A stretch of 64,000 bases of DNA from UBA9926 sp913064795 (GTDB taxonomy: Bacteria; Pseudomonadota; Gammaproteobacteria; Pseudomonadales; Azotimanducaceae): positions 1 through 64,000 of the forward strand of contig JBJKZD010000014.1 in assembly GCA_045560765.1 (NCBI GenBank), in the 5' to 3' direction. Both the position numbers and the translations under genes were made by a program. The notes beneath the pieces are model-generated. The model ran no database searches. It was not told the origin of the DNA and saw only the letters and a program-made list of their open reading frames with translations. Shown in pieces: positions 9,701 through 17,163 of this stretch (positions within the stretch are counted from its first letter, which is position 1; each line of letters opens with the position of its first letter).

Positions 9701-9847
9701 CAACAGACCGTCCCCATCGTCATCAGCATCAAATTGATCTGGAATACCGTCACCGTCCGTGTCTAAAGATTGTGCTTGGATGTTTTTAAAAGGTGAACAC
9801 AACAGAAACAGGATGGAGAAAATACAAGCTAATTTAATACAATTCAT
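6728..9847 (-). CDS. large secreted HEXXH protein with thrombospondin-3 and dockerin-like repeats
   Basis: A 1,039-residue exported protein. A signal peptide (about 1-25) is followed by a calcium-binding thrombospondin type 3-like run (DTDGDGIPDQFDADDDGDG). A large unassigned central region contains GHMHEWSHNWE with HExxH at 519-523, and downstream acidic residues (VEGWAD) that could be the third zinc ligand, so this may be a metallopeptidase. A second aspartate-rich TSP3 run lies at about 855-915. Two dockerin-like repeats of about 55 residues end the protein, each containing PLTDGLLxIRxLFGFSGDSL. That tail nearly matches the one on the 1,357-aa protein at 49215-53288. Substrate unknown. Confidence 0.8.
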   Translation of the reverse strand: MNCIKLACIFSILFLLCSPFKNIQAQSLDTDGDGIPDQFDADDDGDGLLDPLDSNPTDSEVLERIVVDPWINELKVELHVETGRIDLLAVEIAKLSSTVCNQISVHTYDENGLAVGNYVRRDGLDEHGGDSNIIVDGLYASEVVGWYRGETGCDGVWLVNDYDFVNIQFRDEKTHEGREFTNIVDLDAVAGIYLNVAGKCVEVISFGDNVSPANNICDNAIFSDLPGVLNKSAERFNEDNNPVSTWARAGIGVRGGDFSVWYEDDRYWTVSSGWTPYRNNFQYFTWSAPESELIEETLEMGVLEIPRPRNSVVKSLMDSGWAYPPSNGDTLKVFQPLGVEEEHVSDDGVSTYVFASKEIRPDYLDFLKFYLGRYTAFMGGVRAENYMHHFDYPASSEILNEIAFRRGNYDARSCFNGDFENNFFSVGSGGGYWGAAEEGYRNDGLEFCYLEGEGEGDAKYRFGHPTLNFDASYGGVGYDWPDNILTVGSPIDLGAQSEPKYGGTRPGKFRDELVAGHMHEWSHNWESFHVIAYSEMGPKRFSHPVEGWADSPLMHGTSIPFEIYVREYILHDQDYDGTEKLWSMKKFDERDYLNPEFDPTGILTKFRAGDQGVELYWANYLVTNFGLEKLYSEYYRRRASTGDFRIALHQTYGKPYDELLQDAAAWISTVTTHEEYRLLFADAEEFVANLNQSFNVSFLQVRNSSTPNNRFQTIYTFVGEGEPSGIGDQWIPVTHGDDVQVVMGENTTSNLSSSATGQLVVNGHKAYYYSQDTSVHHSGGLAASKDWSAFTRRGELTSNLWFPVFIYDHDGDGLPDDYDPDYQDLFFTRDGRYKEDGWPGSAEYSGYGQVVSVLKPSGDNDGDGVINGEDAFPMDAFETIDTDGDGIGNNADLDDDDDGFTDEEELADGTDPLSRFSCRAGCFSFDVDESLQAQPLTDGLLVIRHLFGFSGDSLTSGAVASDANRDASEVIASYLTEADSQLDIDGDGESKPLTDGLLLIRYLFGFSGDSLVSGAIGTDATRDTAEAVEAYIKERVPAS

Positions 9848-9967
9848 TCCTTGACTCGCTAAATTATGACTAGAAGTTCAATACTAAAATCAATTCTAAA
9901 GATTCTTCTTTAGGGAAAATTTCCATTTTTCCTGCTTAGAAGTTAAGCCCCAAATCGTCTGATTTTC

Positions 9968-10037
9968 AAGCAGGCAGATAATTAAATCGTGGGAGTAACG
10001 GGGTCCCTTTTAACCTAACCCTAAATTTCTCAAGAGC
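9968..10037. repeat. upstream repeated element, copy B
   Basis: Second copy of the element at 6165-6232, about 120-190 bp upstream of the secreted HEXXH protein gene. It contains GCAGATAATT, GGGAGTAA and GGGGTCCCTTTT. The 9848-10415 stretch otherwise holds repeat copy 3 and no recognised gene. Confidence 0.4.
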
Positions 10038-10118
10038 TTTTTGTCGCTCGGAAGATTATTTCAATTGATACTCGCTCTGGTACCCATAATTATTTTCAGT
10101 CGTAGCTTTACTTCTACC

Positions 10119-10160
10119 CTACCCACCATCCACTTTCGGCCATACCAGCACCCCACCCCC
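10119..10160. repeat. interspersed repeat, truncated copy 3
   Basis: Matches the first 40 or so bases of the elements at 2539 and 3653 (CTACCCACCATCCACTTTCG and the following CCAGCACCCCACCCCC), then diverges at CTCCTAG. Same orientation. Its 3' hairpin is missing. Confidence 0.75.
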
Positions 10161-10415
10161 CTCCTAGATATAGAAGTGCTTAGATATGTTTAGCGGTTTT
10201 TGGAGGATCAACTTGTTATCGCTTAGCGCATGAGAATTGTTTCGTGGGATTGCTGGTCATAACCATCTCCAATAGAATTACATTTTAACGCTATTAGGTG
10301 TCTAGCAAACCCTGGGAAGTCCATTGCTCCCCGGCCGATCTGCCAACGCTCTTGCTAAGCTTTTAGTAGACACGGTCCTATGCTTCTCACGTCGGCTATT
10401 TCAGTTGGATCTTTT

Positions 10416-12002
10416 ATGAAAGTGTTGATCTTACTCCTTACCCTGGCGCTTACTGGGTTCCTGGGCGCATGGTTGCTGCTCGGTCCCTATCTCTTCTCAC
10501 ATTTCGCGCCGCCCATGTCGAGCGATACAGACATTTCGTCATGGGAACAAACGGCGCCGCTCTCTACACGACTCGGCAGCGTTATTGGGCTCAAGCACAG
10601 CAAAGGGCTGGCGTTTCTTGGAGTACCTTTTGCCAAAGCACCCACCGATGAACTGAGATTTATGCCACCCGTTCCCGTTGAACCTTGGCAGGAACCTTTA
10701 TTGGCGACGAGCTTCCCAAATCGCTGCATGCAAATTGATCTTGCACCAATTGTTATTGAGCCCAATTCATTTGCGATGTCCGAAGATTGTCTCTTCCTAA
10801 ACATCTATACGCCCTCAACGCAGACTAAAAATCGTCCGGTTCTGTTCTGGATACATGGCGGCTCATTCACCGCAGGCTCTGGCAATGGGTATATCGGTAC
10901 ACAGCTTGCCAAACAAGGTGATGTGGTGCTGGTTAGCATCAACTACCGCCTAGGCATACTGGGCTTCTTGGATCTCTCGAGTTTCAGCGAGGTTTACACT
11001 GGTTCAGCGTCAAACGGGATTCGGGACCAAGTCCTCGCGCTCGAATGGGTACATCACAACATCCAAAATTATGGGGGCGACCCCAATAATGTCACGATCT
11101 TTGGCGAGTCTGCTGGCGCCACTTCGGTCGCCTCGCTACTGGCTGCGCCTCGCGCCGCTGGACTCTTCCACAAAGCCATTATCCATAGCGGCGCGCCTGT
11201 GATTGCACCACCAGATGACTTTCGAGGGTTCCTGTCAGAGATACTCGAAGTCCCCTCAGATGATTTGCTCCAGAAACTACGCGCCATGAATGCAGCAGAG
11301 ATAACAGCGCTTCAAAACAACAATCTACCAGGACAATTGGGCGGCATTATCGATGGCGCCGTCGTCACAAAGTCCAGTTATCAGGCGATCAGAGAGTCGG
11401 ACATACCTATCATCGTTGGCAGTAACAAAAATGAGGGCTCACTATTCAGTTTCTTAACCCCTAGATTCGCCTATGGCTTAGCGGGCCCATTCATTGCCGA
11501 ACTTTTCACCACCGCGAAAAATACTTCTGCCTATATCGATTCTTTGAAGACAAATTTTCCTGATGACTCCAGTCGCGAGCAGTATGAGCGTATTTGGTAT
11601 GACCTGTTTCGATTCAATGCCGTCAAAGTTGCCGAACACGCAAGCAATACAGGCCAAGGGTCATGGCTCTATCGATTTGATATGGCAGCACAGAACGATC
11701 CAATTGGCATTGAATTAGGCGCGAGCCATGCCCTTGAGATTCCTTTCACGTTTAACCTCTTTGCGGAGCAAGACGCTGGCTATTATGACTCGAACGACTC
11801 AGCTGTTCGCGAGCTCGCAGAAAACTGGTCAAACACCCTCATGCAGTTCGCCAGGACCGGCAACCCGAATGGGGCCGGACTACCAGTGTGGCCAAGCTAC
11901 CGCAGAGACGCACGCAACACCATGATTCTCGATCACGTACCAAAGATCATCGTTGATCTGGATCGCAAGGACCGAAAACGGTGGCAGGCTCTAGGACGGT
12001 AG
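10416..12002 (+). CDS. type B carboxylesterase
   Basis: Alpha/beta-hydrolase of the carboxylesterase type B family, hydrolysing carboxylic esters. The start MKVLILLLTL gives a clean N-terminal hydrophobic anchor or signal; an upstream in-frame ATG at 10380 would add 12 residues ahead of the signal. The oxyanion-hole motif is WIHGGSFTAGSG, and the nucleophile is in GESAGA within a typical NVTIFGESAGATS block. The SEDCLFLNIYTP family signature is present, and C-terminal acid/histidine residues are in normal context (GASHALEIPF). Length of 528 residues is normal. Anchored or periplasmic location is inferred. A second, distinct member of the family is at 13437-15011. Confidence 0.92.
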   Translation: MKVLILLLTLALTGFLGAWLLLGPYLFSHFAPPMSSDTDISSWEQTAPLSTRLGSVIGLKHSKGLAFLGVPFAKAPTDELRFMPPVPVEPWQEPLLATSFPNRCMQIDLAPIVIEPNSFAMSEDCLFLNIYTPSTQTKNRPVLFWIHGGSFTAGSGNGYIGTQLAKQGDVVLVSINYRLGILGFLDLSSFSEVYTGSASNGIRDQVLALEWVHHNIQNYGGDPNNVTIFGESAGATSVASLLAAPRAAGLFHKAIIHSGAPVIAPPDDFRGFLSEILEVPSDDLLQKLRAMNAAEITALQNNNLPGQLGGIIDGAVVTKSSYQAIRESDIPIIVGSNKNEGSLFSFLTPRFAYGLAGPFIAELFTTAKNTSAYIDSLKTNFPDDSSREQYERIWYDLFRFNAVKVAEHASNTGQGSWLYRFDMAAQNDPIGIELGASHALEIPFTFNLFAEQDAGYYDSNDSAVRELAENWSNTLMQFARTGNPNGAGLPVWPSYRRDARNTMILDHVPKIIVDLDRKDRKRWQALGR

Positions 12003-12320
12003 TCGATCGGTTGTAATCAAATCGAACACCGAAGATTTAAAAGTGCTCAAGGGCGCTAGACCTTCAACACCTCGACATAACCCTAAAAAAGACAACGCAC
12101 GACTCCAAGCTGCACTCATTGCTGAAAGCTAGGTTGTTCCCGTTTATGAAGAGACAGCTGTTGAAACTCAGGTTGTTTCCCTTAATGAAGAAACAGTAGT
12201 AGTAATGAAGAAACAGTAGTAGCCCCACCAGAGGCCAACCTGTTTACCGAAGCAAGGTGGTTAGAGTATGTGGCCTCAACGGCAACTCATTCGGACTCTT
12301 CGTTGATGCTCCCTTTTTAA
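12001..12320 (+). pseudogene. degraded coding remnant
   Basis: One reading frame from 12001 stays protein-like, including KGARPSTPRHNPKKDNARLQ, but is cut by a TAG after AALIAES. It resumes with VVPVYEETAVETQVVSLNE and is disrupted again by a 20-bp duplication (12183-12222). If one copy of the duplication is ignored, the frame runs on through a second protein-like stretch to a TAA at 12318-12320. I cannot name the original gene. Confidence is low, because it rests only on frame behaviour. Confidence 0.3.
12183..12222. repeat. 20-bp tandem duplication
   Basis: TAATGAAGAAACAGTAGTAG occurs twice back to back, exactly. The duplication adds 20 bp and shifts the reading frame of the surrounding remnant. 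Confidence 0.9.
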
Positions 12321-12336
12321 AATTAAGGAGCTATAC

Positions 12337-12399
12337 ATGAAAAAAATCGTCAGATTCACAAATTATTGTTCTCAAAAGCATGGTCGCCTATGTAAGTGA
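12337..12399 (+). pseudogene. 5' stub of a lost gene with a strong ribosome-binding site
   Basis: An AAGGAG ribosome-binding site with 6-bp spacing precedes ATGAAAAAAATCGTC, giving MKKIV then 15 more residues before a stop. The stub overlaps the 3' end of the leucine-rich-repeat gene on the other strand. A strong initiation signal on so short a product suggests a gene start left at a recombination junction. It could instead be a short leader peptide. Confidence 0.35.
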
Positions 12400-12784
12400 C
12401 ACTATGGGGGTGCGTGATGCTTGTTAAGTAATTATTTTTAAAGGCGCCAATATATAAACCTGCCAACCTATCTGGGAGGCTTAACTCTCGCAATATATTG
12501 CCCTCAAAAGCGCCTTCACGAATCAAGGTCACACTGTCTGGAATAACAACGCTAGTTAGGCCTTTTTCTTTGAAAGCAGAAGCACCAATCTCAGAAACTT
12601 TAAATCCGTCTACTACAGCTGGAATATCTAGATCCTTGGGACAGATCTCTACACATCCAGTGATAGTTGCCTCATCACCACTAAGCATATAGTGCCAAGT
12701 GCCATCATCATCAGCCGCACTGTTTAACGTTAAGGTAGACAGCGACAAGAAAAGTGTTACATGTACGAAGCGTGATGGAGACAT
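12356..12784 (-). CDS. secreted BspA-type leucine-rich-repeat protein, short
   Basis: A 142-residue exported protein with a signal peptide (about 1-24), then a GTWHYMLSGDEATITGC lead-in. It has roughly four LRR_5 (BspA/TpLRR) repeats of about 23 residues with the pattern LxxxxIPDSVTxIxxGAFExN. Such repeats typically mediate surface binding. Family members usually have many more repeats, and this one stops abruptly inside a repeat (HAFENNNL). It is therefore probably truncated at its 3' end, where it meets the orphan gene start at 12337. Binding partner unknown. Confidence 0.75.
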   Translation of the reverse strand: MSPSRFVHVTLFLSLSTLTLNSAADDDGTWHYMLSGDEATITGCVEICPKDLDIPAVVDGFKVSEIGASAFKEKGLTSVVIPDSVTLIREGAFEGNILRELSLPDRLAGLYIGAFKNNYLTSITHPHSVTYIGDHAFENNNL

Positions 12785-12838
12785 ACCGAAAAATTCCTAT
12801 TTTAGGAGCCTAGGAAGTACAGGAAGCAATTCTGGAAA

Positions 12839-13400
12839 CTATATATAGAGATCTTTATAAATACTTTTGAAAAGAGGTTCCCTTCCTTCCAAAGCTCCTA
12901 ACCTCAGTGCCTCGTGAGGATTATCAATCTTCAACTTAACACCCATCAACCTTGTTGGCCCTGACTTCTTCTTCGGTATGTGACTCAAAGCCTTGGTGAA
13001 CTGCTGCATTGATAGTGGTGTGTAGCCCTGAGCCCGCCAAATGATTGAGTAATGGTATAGCATCACTGACGGAAACGTAGGCTGCTGCTACCGACAAAGG
13101 ATTCTCATCGCAGTCGCAGCACTGACGTAACCACTGTTCAGGAGTAGGTTACTCCTCAATATAGGCTCGGGTACTGTCGGTAACGAGATCACATTCAGGG
13201 TAAGTCTTATCCATCTCAATCCACTTAACGTGACCTTGAATGTTCCACCAAAGGATATAGCCCCCTTCGTCACGCAGCTTCTCGGGCAAGTCAGGGTCTT
13301 CAATAGTGGTTGTGAAGTTAAACGGCACCACCTTTACACGCCTACCCATGCTGTTGCTGATCTCACGTGTCTCTTTCCGCTTAACTGAGTAGCGGAACAC
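12839..13400 (-). pseudogene. remnant of a phage/P4-type primase-helicase
   Basis: Three protein-like pieces in order match the C-terminal half of P4/D5-type primases. The first, from 13400, has GRRVKVVPFNF, DPDLPEKLRDEGGYILWW and DSTRAYIEE, typical of the end of the helicase domain. It is cut by an in-frame TAA, continues in the same frame as EQWLRQCCDCDENPLS and AAAYVSVSD, and then needs a frameshift to enter LYHYSIIWRAQGYTPLSMQQF and TRLMGVKLK, the usual winged-helix end. The 5' half is missing. It is clearly a decayed replication gene of a mobile element, likely linked with the integrase at 1001-2248. Confidence 0.75.
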
Positions 13401-13436
13401 TTAGCTCACTATCGACAACACTACGGTTAACGTCAA

Positions 13437-15011
13437 CTATAGCCCGAGGGTATCCCATGTCTGCTGAATAACTTTTCCAAATAGGTCAATCTCACCCCCG
13501 TAAGGGTCAGCAAGCAACTTAGGCTGCTCGTTAAGGCTCATCGTTGAACGCTGCACACCGTATGAATCCCATTTCAGATCAGATGATGTTGAAGGCATGC
13601 CTGAAGTCGCAAAGCTAATCCATGCTCTTCGCATCAATTTAGCTGTTTCCTCATATCCACGAAGCGCAGTCATACCGGGGATTGGCAGGCCATTACCGAA
13701 CACCATTAAATCCATCGCATGTGCAGCGCCAATCAGGGGTGACTCCCATTCAAACAAATACATGTAAGTACTGGCTGAAGCATGTCGCGCATGACCTTCG
13801 GCAATGCGAATCGCCGGAATTCGAAACCACATGTCACCGAGAATCGCGTTAAAAATCTCACCTGGTTCTGATTGCGGACGACGACGCAAATAGAGTTCAT
13901 TCACCTGTTGCCAGCTTAAACCCGCTGACTCGATTACCTTTGTTGCACGTTGATGAAAAACACTGCCTTCCATTTCTGGAAGTAGCACGGAGAAGAAATT
14001 CGCTTCATCGCGGCAAGTTCCAATCAAATAATCAACATCTAATCCTTTGCCTTTAAAGGGAGCATCAACTGGATGTATCGGCATGTGATGATTTAGCACC
14101 GGCAAATAAACCTGAGGTTGACCAACATTTTCGAGTTGTTGCAACATTTCGTAAGCGCCCACAAACTGAGCCCAACTTGTCTGGCTCAAGGCAGCCAAGT
14201 CTCCAGACCTAATAGACAAATGTTTGAGTGTCTGTTGTGCGATTTCACTCGCAGTTTCAACTCGTTGAGCAGCGTGCCCGCCACTTTGTATGATGGCCCG
14301 TCGAACGAGGCCCTCTGAACCTGGCGTCGCAATAACCGCCTGGGTCGCCGCCCCGCCGCCAGACTCACCAAACAAAGTGACATTATCGGGATTGCCTCCA
14401 AATTGGTTGATATTTTCCGCCACCCATTCAAGAACACATATCACGTCTTGGATACCGAGATTCCCAGGCCCGATTCCTTCGCCAAAAACTTCCTCAAGGT
14501 ATAAATAGCCCTCCGCACCAAGACGCCGATTACAAGTGACAAGCACAACGCCATCATTGGCAAAGTGAGTGCCATCGTAGAGTCTGCTGGCCCCAGACCC
14601 CGACATCTGACCGCCGCCATGTAACCAGACCATCACGGGCAAGTTAGCGGTATTTGACAGATCCGACGTCCAAACATTCAGGTTGAGACAATCCTCTCCT
14701 TCATCCGGCAGACCGGCGCTAATCCCGCCGGTTTGAGGACATACAGCCCCAAATTCCATCGCATTTAACACACCTTTCCAGGGCGTTCTATGCACTGGAG
14801 GTTTCCACCTTAGTTGACCGAAGGGAGGGTCTGCATAAGGGATTCCTAAGAACCTGTGAACGCTGCCAAGGACTTCGCCTTGTAAGTCGCCGGCGCTAGT
14901 TTTGATTATAGGAGTCAATTTTCGAGGTTCTCTCATACAGCCACCCGTCGCGGCAATTGCTGCTACTGTCGATATGGCAACACTACGCTTTAAGAATCTG
15001 CGTCTATTCAT
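13437..15011 (-). CDS. Tat-exported type B carboxylesterase (para-nitrobenzyl esterase-like)
   Basis: A 524-residue carboxylesterase. The N-terminus MNRRRFLKRSVAIST is a twin-arginine signal, and Cys25 (ATGGC) may make it a lipoprotein. The oxyanion motif is WLHGGGQMSGSG, the nucleophile GESGGG, and the family block EDCLNLNVWT is present. It starts 27 bp after the UGSC selenoprotein gene on the same strand, so it is probably the third gene of that operon. Its substrate may therefore connect to the selenoprotein pathway, though that is inference. The 36 bp after its stop lead into the primase remnant, marking the edge of the decayed element. Confidence 0.9.
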   Translation of the reverse strand: MNRRRFLKRSVAISTVAAIAATGGCMREPRKLTPIIKTSAGDLQGEVLGSVHRFLGIPYADPPFGQLRWKPPVHRTPWKGVLNAMEFGAVCPQTGGISAGLPDEGEDCLNLNVWTSDLSNTANLPVMVWLHGGGQMSGSGASRLYDGTHFANDGVVLVTCNRRLGAEGYLYLEEVFGEGIGPGNLGIQDVICVLEWVAENINQFGGNPDNVTLFGESGGGAATQAVIATPGSEGLVRRAIIQSGGHAAQRVETASEIAQQTLKHLSIRSGDLAALSQTSWAQFVGAYEMLQQLENVGQPQVYLPVLNHHMPIHPVDAPFKGKGLDVDYLIGTCRDEANFFSVLLPEMEGSVFHQRATKVIESAGLSWQQVNELYLRRRPQSEPGEIFNAILGDMWFRIPAIRIAEGHARHASASTYMYLFEWESPLIGAAHAMDLMVFGNGLPIPGMTALRGYEETAKLMRRAWISFATSGMPSTSSDLKWDSYGVQRSTMSLNEQPKLLADPYGGEIDLFGKVIQQTWDTLGL

Positions 15012-15038
15012 TGTTCTCTGTTGATCCAGACGCCACGA

Positions 15039-15560
15039 TCAATCTCTTAGCAATATCCGTTCAGCTTGATCCGCCGCTTGCTCAGCCTTCTGCTGAATTT
15101 CACTTGAGGTAATACTGCCAATCGGGTGATCAAGCACAACAAAGGGATAGTCAGGCAGTCCCATGACTCTTGCAATATTTTTTGCGGTGACAATGAAAGG
15201 CTCAGTGCATATAACCACTGCACGCTTACCTGTTTGTTCGAAAGTGATGCCGTCATGCAAACTGCACGTTGAGCAGCTTCCTCAGTCACCTATTGCCGTC
15301 AAAAGATAATCGCATTGAGGGGACAAATCCGTCAGCGTATTGCCAGGGGACGGCGCACTGGGATTCAACTTATGGACCATTGGCAGGACCTTACCCCCAT
15401 GACGACTAACCAGATATCGCGCTGTTTCCTGTAACAACAGATCAGCATTAAGTTTGCGATTTGAAAGTACACCAATCGTCTTGCCTTTAAGTGTATTGAT
15501 GGCGGGCGCTCGGCAATTACTTTGATCGGTGTTTGTCACAGTAGGATCGACAATGATCAT
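15039..15560 (-). CDS. UGSC family selenoprotein with in-frame UGA (Sec) codon
   Basis: Two open frames in the same register are joined by one UGA (15282-15284, minus strand), giving 173 residues with selenocysteine at position 93. The residues around it read LLTAIGD-U-GSCSTCSLHDGITF, the hallmark of the UGSC family, in which this position is Sec or Cys. Cys96 and Cys99 follow closely. Upstream is a Rossmann-like half (TIGVLSNRKLNADLLLQE); downstream is ICTEPFIVTAKNIARVMGLP. The GAGGAG ribosome-binding site before the ATG is strong, and no start with a comparable site precedes the second half. The reaction is unknown; a thiol/selenol redox or substrate-activating role is inferred. A simple nonsense mutation is the main alternative. 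Confidence 0.88.
15259..15279 (-). promoter_or_regulatory. candidate bacterial SECIS hairpin
   Basis: Two bases after the UGA, AAGCUGC pairs with GCAGUUU (seven pairs, one G-U) around a 7-base loop UCAACGU that contains a GU. The loop G lies 15 bases past the UGA, at the short edge of the spacing seen in bacterial SECIS elements. This matches the position needed for SelB-directed Sec insertion. The structure was found by eye and has not been folded computationally. Confidence 0.55.
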
Positions 15561-15578
15561 TGTAGTTTCTCCTCAAAA

Positions 15579-16616
15579 TTAACAGTCAATACAAACTCCT
15601 ATCGATTGATGCTGCATGATGGAACCGCGAGAACGACTCCAAGAAGGAATAAATGCTGAATGGCCACCTGCATCACCACCACCGACGGTAACCAAAATAT
15701 CTGATGGCTTCAATCCGCGATGGACATCTGTCATGCCCTGCTTCGTATATTCGCCCTGAACAAATTTTCCCACGTTTTTCATCCCTGCGACGGAGCGTTT
15801 TGCATGGTCAAACAAATAGGTCTGCACATCTGATTTTAGCCAACCGTCCCGCGCGACAATACGAACGTGCTCAGGAGAGAGCACCACGACACTTTGACCA
15901 AGGCTAATACAGCCATAATTTGCCATAGCATCAGCCATAGAACTCAGCACAGCCTCAGGTGTATTACCGCCATGATTTTCCACATTACAAAAGCCAGCCC
16001 CGGCGAATACAGTGACCGAACTGACTTCCTCCGGATAACCTTGCTCCAACGCAAGCGAAGGCCAGGGATTACAATCTGCTCTCTCGGCAATACAAAAGCT
16101 GTATTTACCTGGATTGCCTTGCGTGGATTTATCCGATATTCCAGGCGTCATCTTGAACACATTCAACAAAGTCAATCGAACAGCCCTTCCAATGGTGGCG
16201 TTCGCTCGATTGCCAGGACCAAACAAATTCACTCCAGCGTTCATACCTATTTCATCAACCAAAGGACCGCTAACAATGAGTAAGGGAGCTGACCCACCAG
16301 TGCTGGCTGTTGAACCGTGGAAGTTAAAGCGCTCTTTATTCATGGCTTCAAACGCAGCGACAATAATAGGGAAATATTCCGGCAAACATCCCGCCATCAC
16401 TGCGTTTACGCCAAGCGCTTGCACCGTTAACTTAAGTCCGGTGGCCGGGTGAGTAGCCAATACGGTTTCGATCGGACGCCCCTCCATAGCACACATAGCC
16501 TCTACGCGAGAGAGCTCCGGTGGTACGACTGGCAAACCATCGGTCCAACCTTGCTCGTAACAGTAGTCAATGGCCGCGAGCAGATCATCTGGAATTTCAA
16601 TATGTCGGGAAGTCAT
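15579..16616 (-). CDS. UGSC-associated partner protein ending in CxxC
   Basis: A 345-residue soluble protein of a family that commonly sits beside UGSC proteins. Conserved blocks are YEQGWTDGLPVVPPE near residue 18, LGVNAVMAGCLPEYFP (about 88), FGPGNRANATIGRAVRLTLLN, and NPGKYSFCIAERADCNPW. The C-terminus ends IGVC-ID-C, so Cys342 and Cys345 form a terminal CxxC that could exchange with the selenol of the neighbouring protein. Its stop is 18 bp before the UGSC start on the same strand, a tight operon arrangement. Enzymatic activity is unknown. The pairing is well supported by context; the redox idea is inference. Confidence 0.8.
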   Translation of the reverse strand: MTSRHIEIPDDLLAAIDYCYEQGWTDGLPVVPPELSRVEAMCAMEGRPIETVLATHPATGLKLTVQALGVNAVMAGCLPEYFPIIVAAFEAMNKERFNFHGSTASTGGSAPLLIVSGPLVDEIGMNAGVNLFGPGNRANATIGRAVRLTLLNVFKMTPGISDKSTQGNPGKYSFCIAERADCNPWPSLALEQGYPEEVSSVTVFAGAGFCNVENHGGNTPEAVLSSMADAMANYGCISLGQSVVVLSPEHVRIVARDGWLKSDVQTYLFDHAKRSVAGMKNVGKFVQGEYTKQGMTDVHRGLKPSDILVTVGGGDAGGHSAFIPSWSRSRGSIMQHQSIGVCIDC

Positions 16617-16653
16617 AATTATCTATGCTAACTTTTCTCTTGGGCGTGCTCAA

Positions 16654-16908
16654 TTAATATCCAAAACCGTCGGAGACAGATAAATCAGGCTCCATGCGAT
16701 AGGAGATACCGTAGCACCCGAGAGTGATCAATTTCCTAATTTCTCCACGACCTAACACACCAACCCCCTTACCCTTGCCCTTACCCATACGCTCGATCAG
16801 CTTCAATCCAGCCAGTACCTGTTGGCGTTTAGCGCGGCTGCTGAGATTTGAGACTGAGACACCGAGGTCGTGATAGGCGTCACGAATCTTCGCTTGTATA
16901 GGTAAAGC
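16654..16908 (-). pseudogene. open protein-like frame without start, possible gene remnant
   Basis: This minus-strand frame reads AKIRDAYHDLGVSVSNLSSR, then a lysine/glycine stretch (RMGKGKGKGVGVLGRGEIRK), and ends YRMEPDLSVSDGFGY. It has no in-frame ATG near its beginning and follows a stop, so it is probably the 3' end of a lost gene. I do not recognise the family. Composition is coding-like, but this is weak support. Confidence 0.3.
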
Positions 16909-17116
16909 TTACGATATTGTTGCGCCCTGCAGATATTAAGACTTTGACCGACTCTCAAAATGCAAAGGACTGATGTACCCATATCGTCAAGCGTCATACT
17001 GGGTAGTTCTTAATCTCTCGGACGATGCCAGGTTGCAGGTTGATAGTAGGGCTCTTATTAAATTTATTGTTGCTAGGGTTTAAATCAGAGGCTGAAAATT
17101 GAAAACCATTCTCTTT

Positions 17117-17163
17117 AAAAAAAAACGGGACCTTTAGTTAAGGGGGGGGCTAAAGGTCCCGTT
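17117..17163 (-). terminator. strong rho-independent terminator
   Basis: A 14-bp perfect inverted repeat AACGGGACCTTTAG / CTAAAGGTCCCGTT has a 12-base loop containing a run of C (minus strand). It is followed on the minus strand by nine or more T. This fits termination of leftward transcription, now entering from the MFS remnant at 17309-17506. Confidence 0.85.

Noticed and set aside
15282..15284. Reading the UGA as a plain stop, giving two small genes
   Set aside because: Both halves are in the same register, the second has no good start, and the residues around the UGA match the UGSC family signature.
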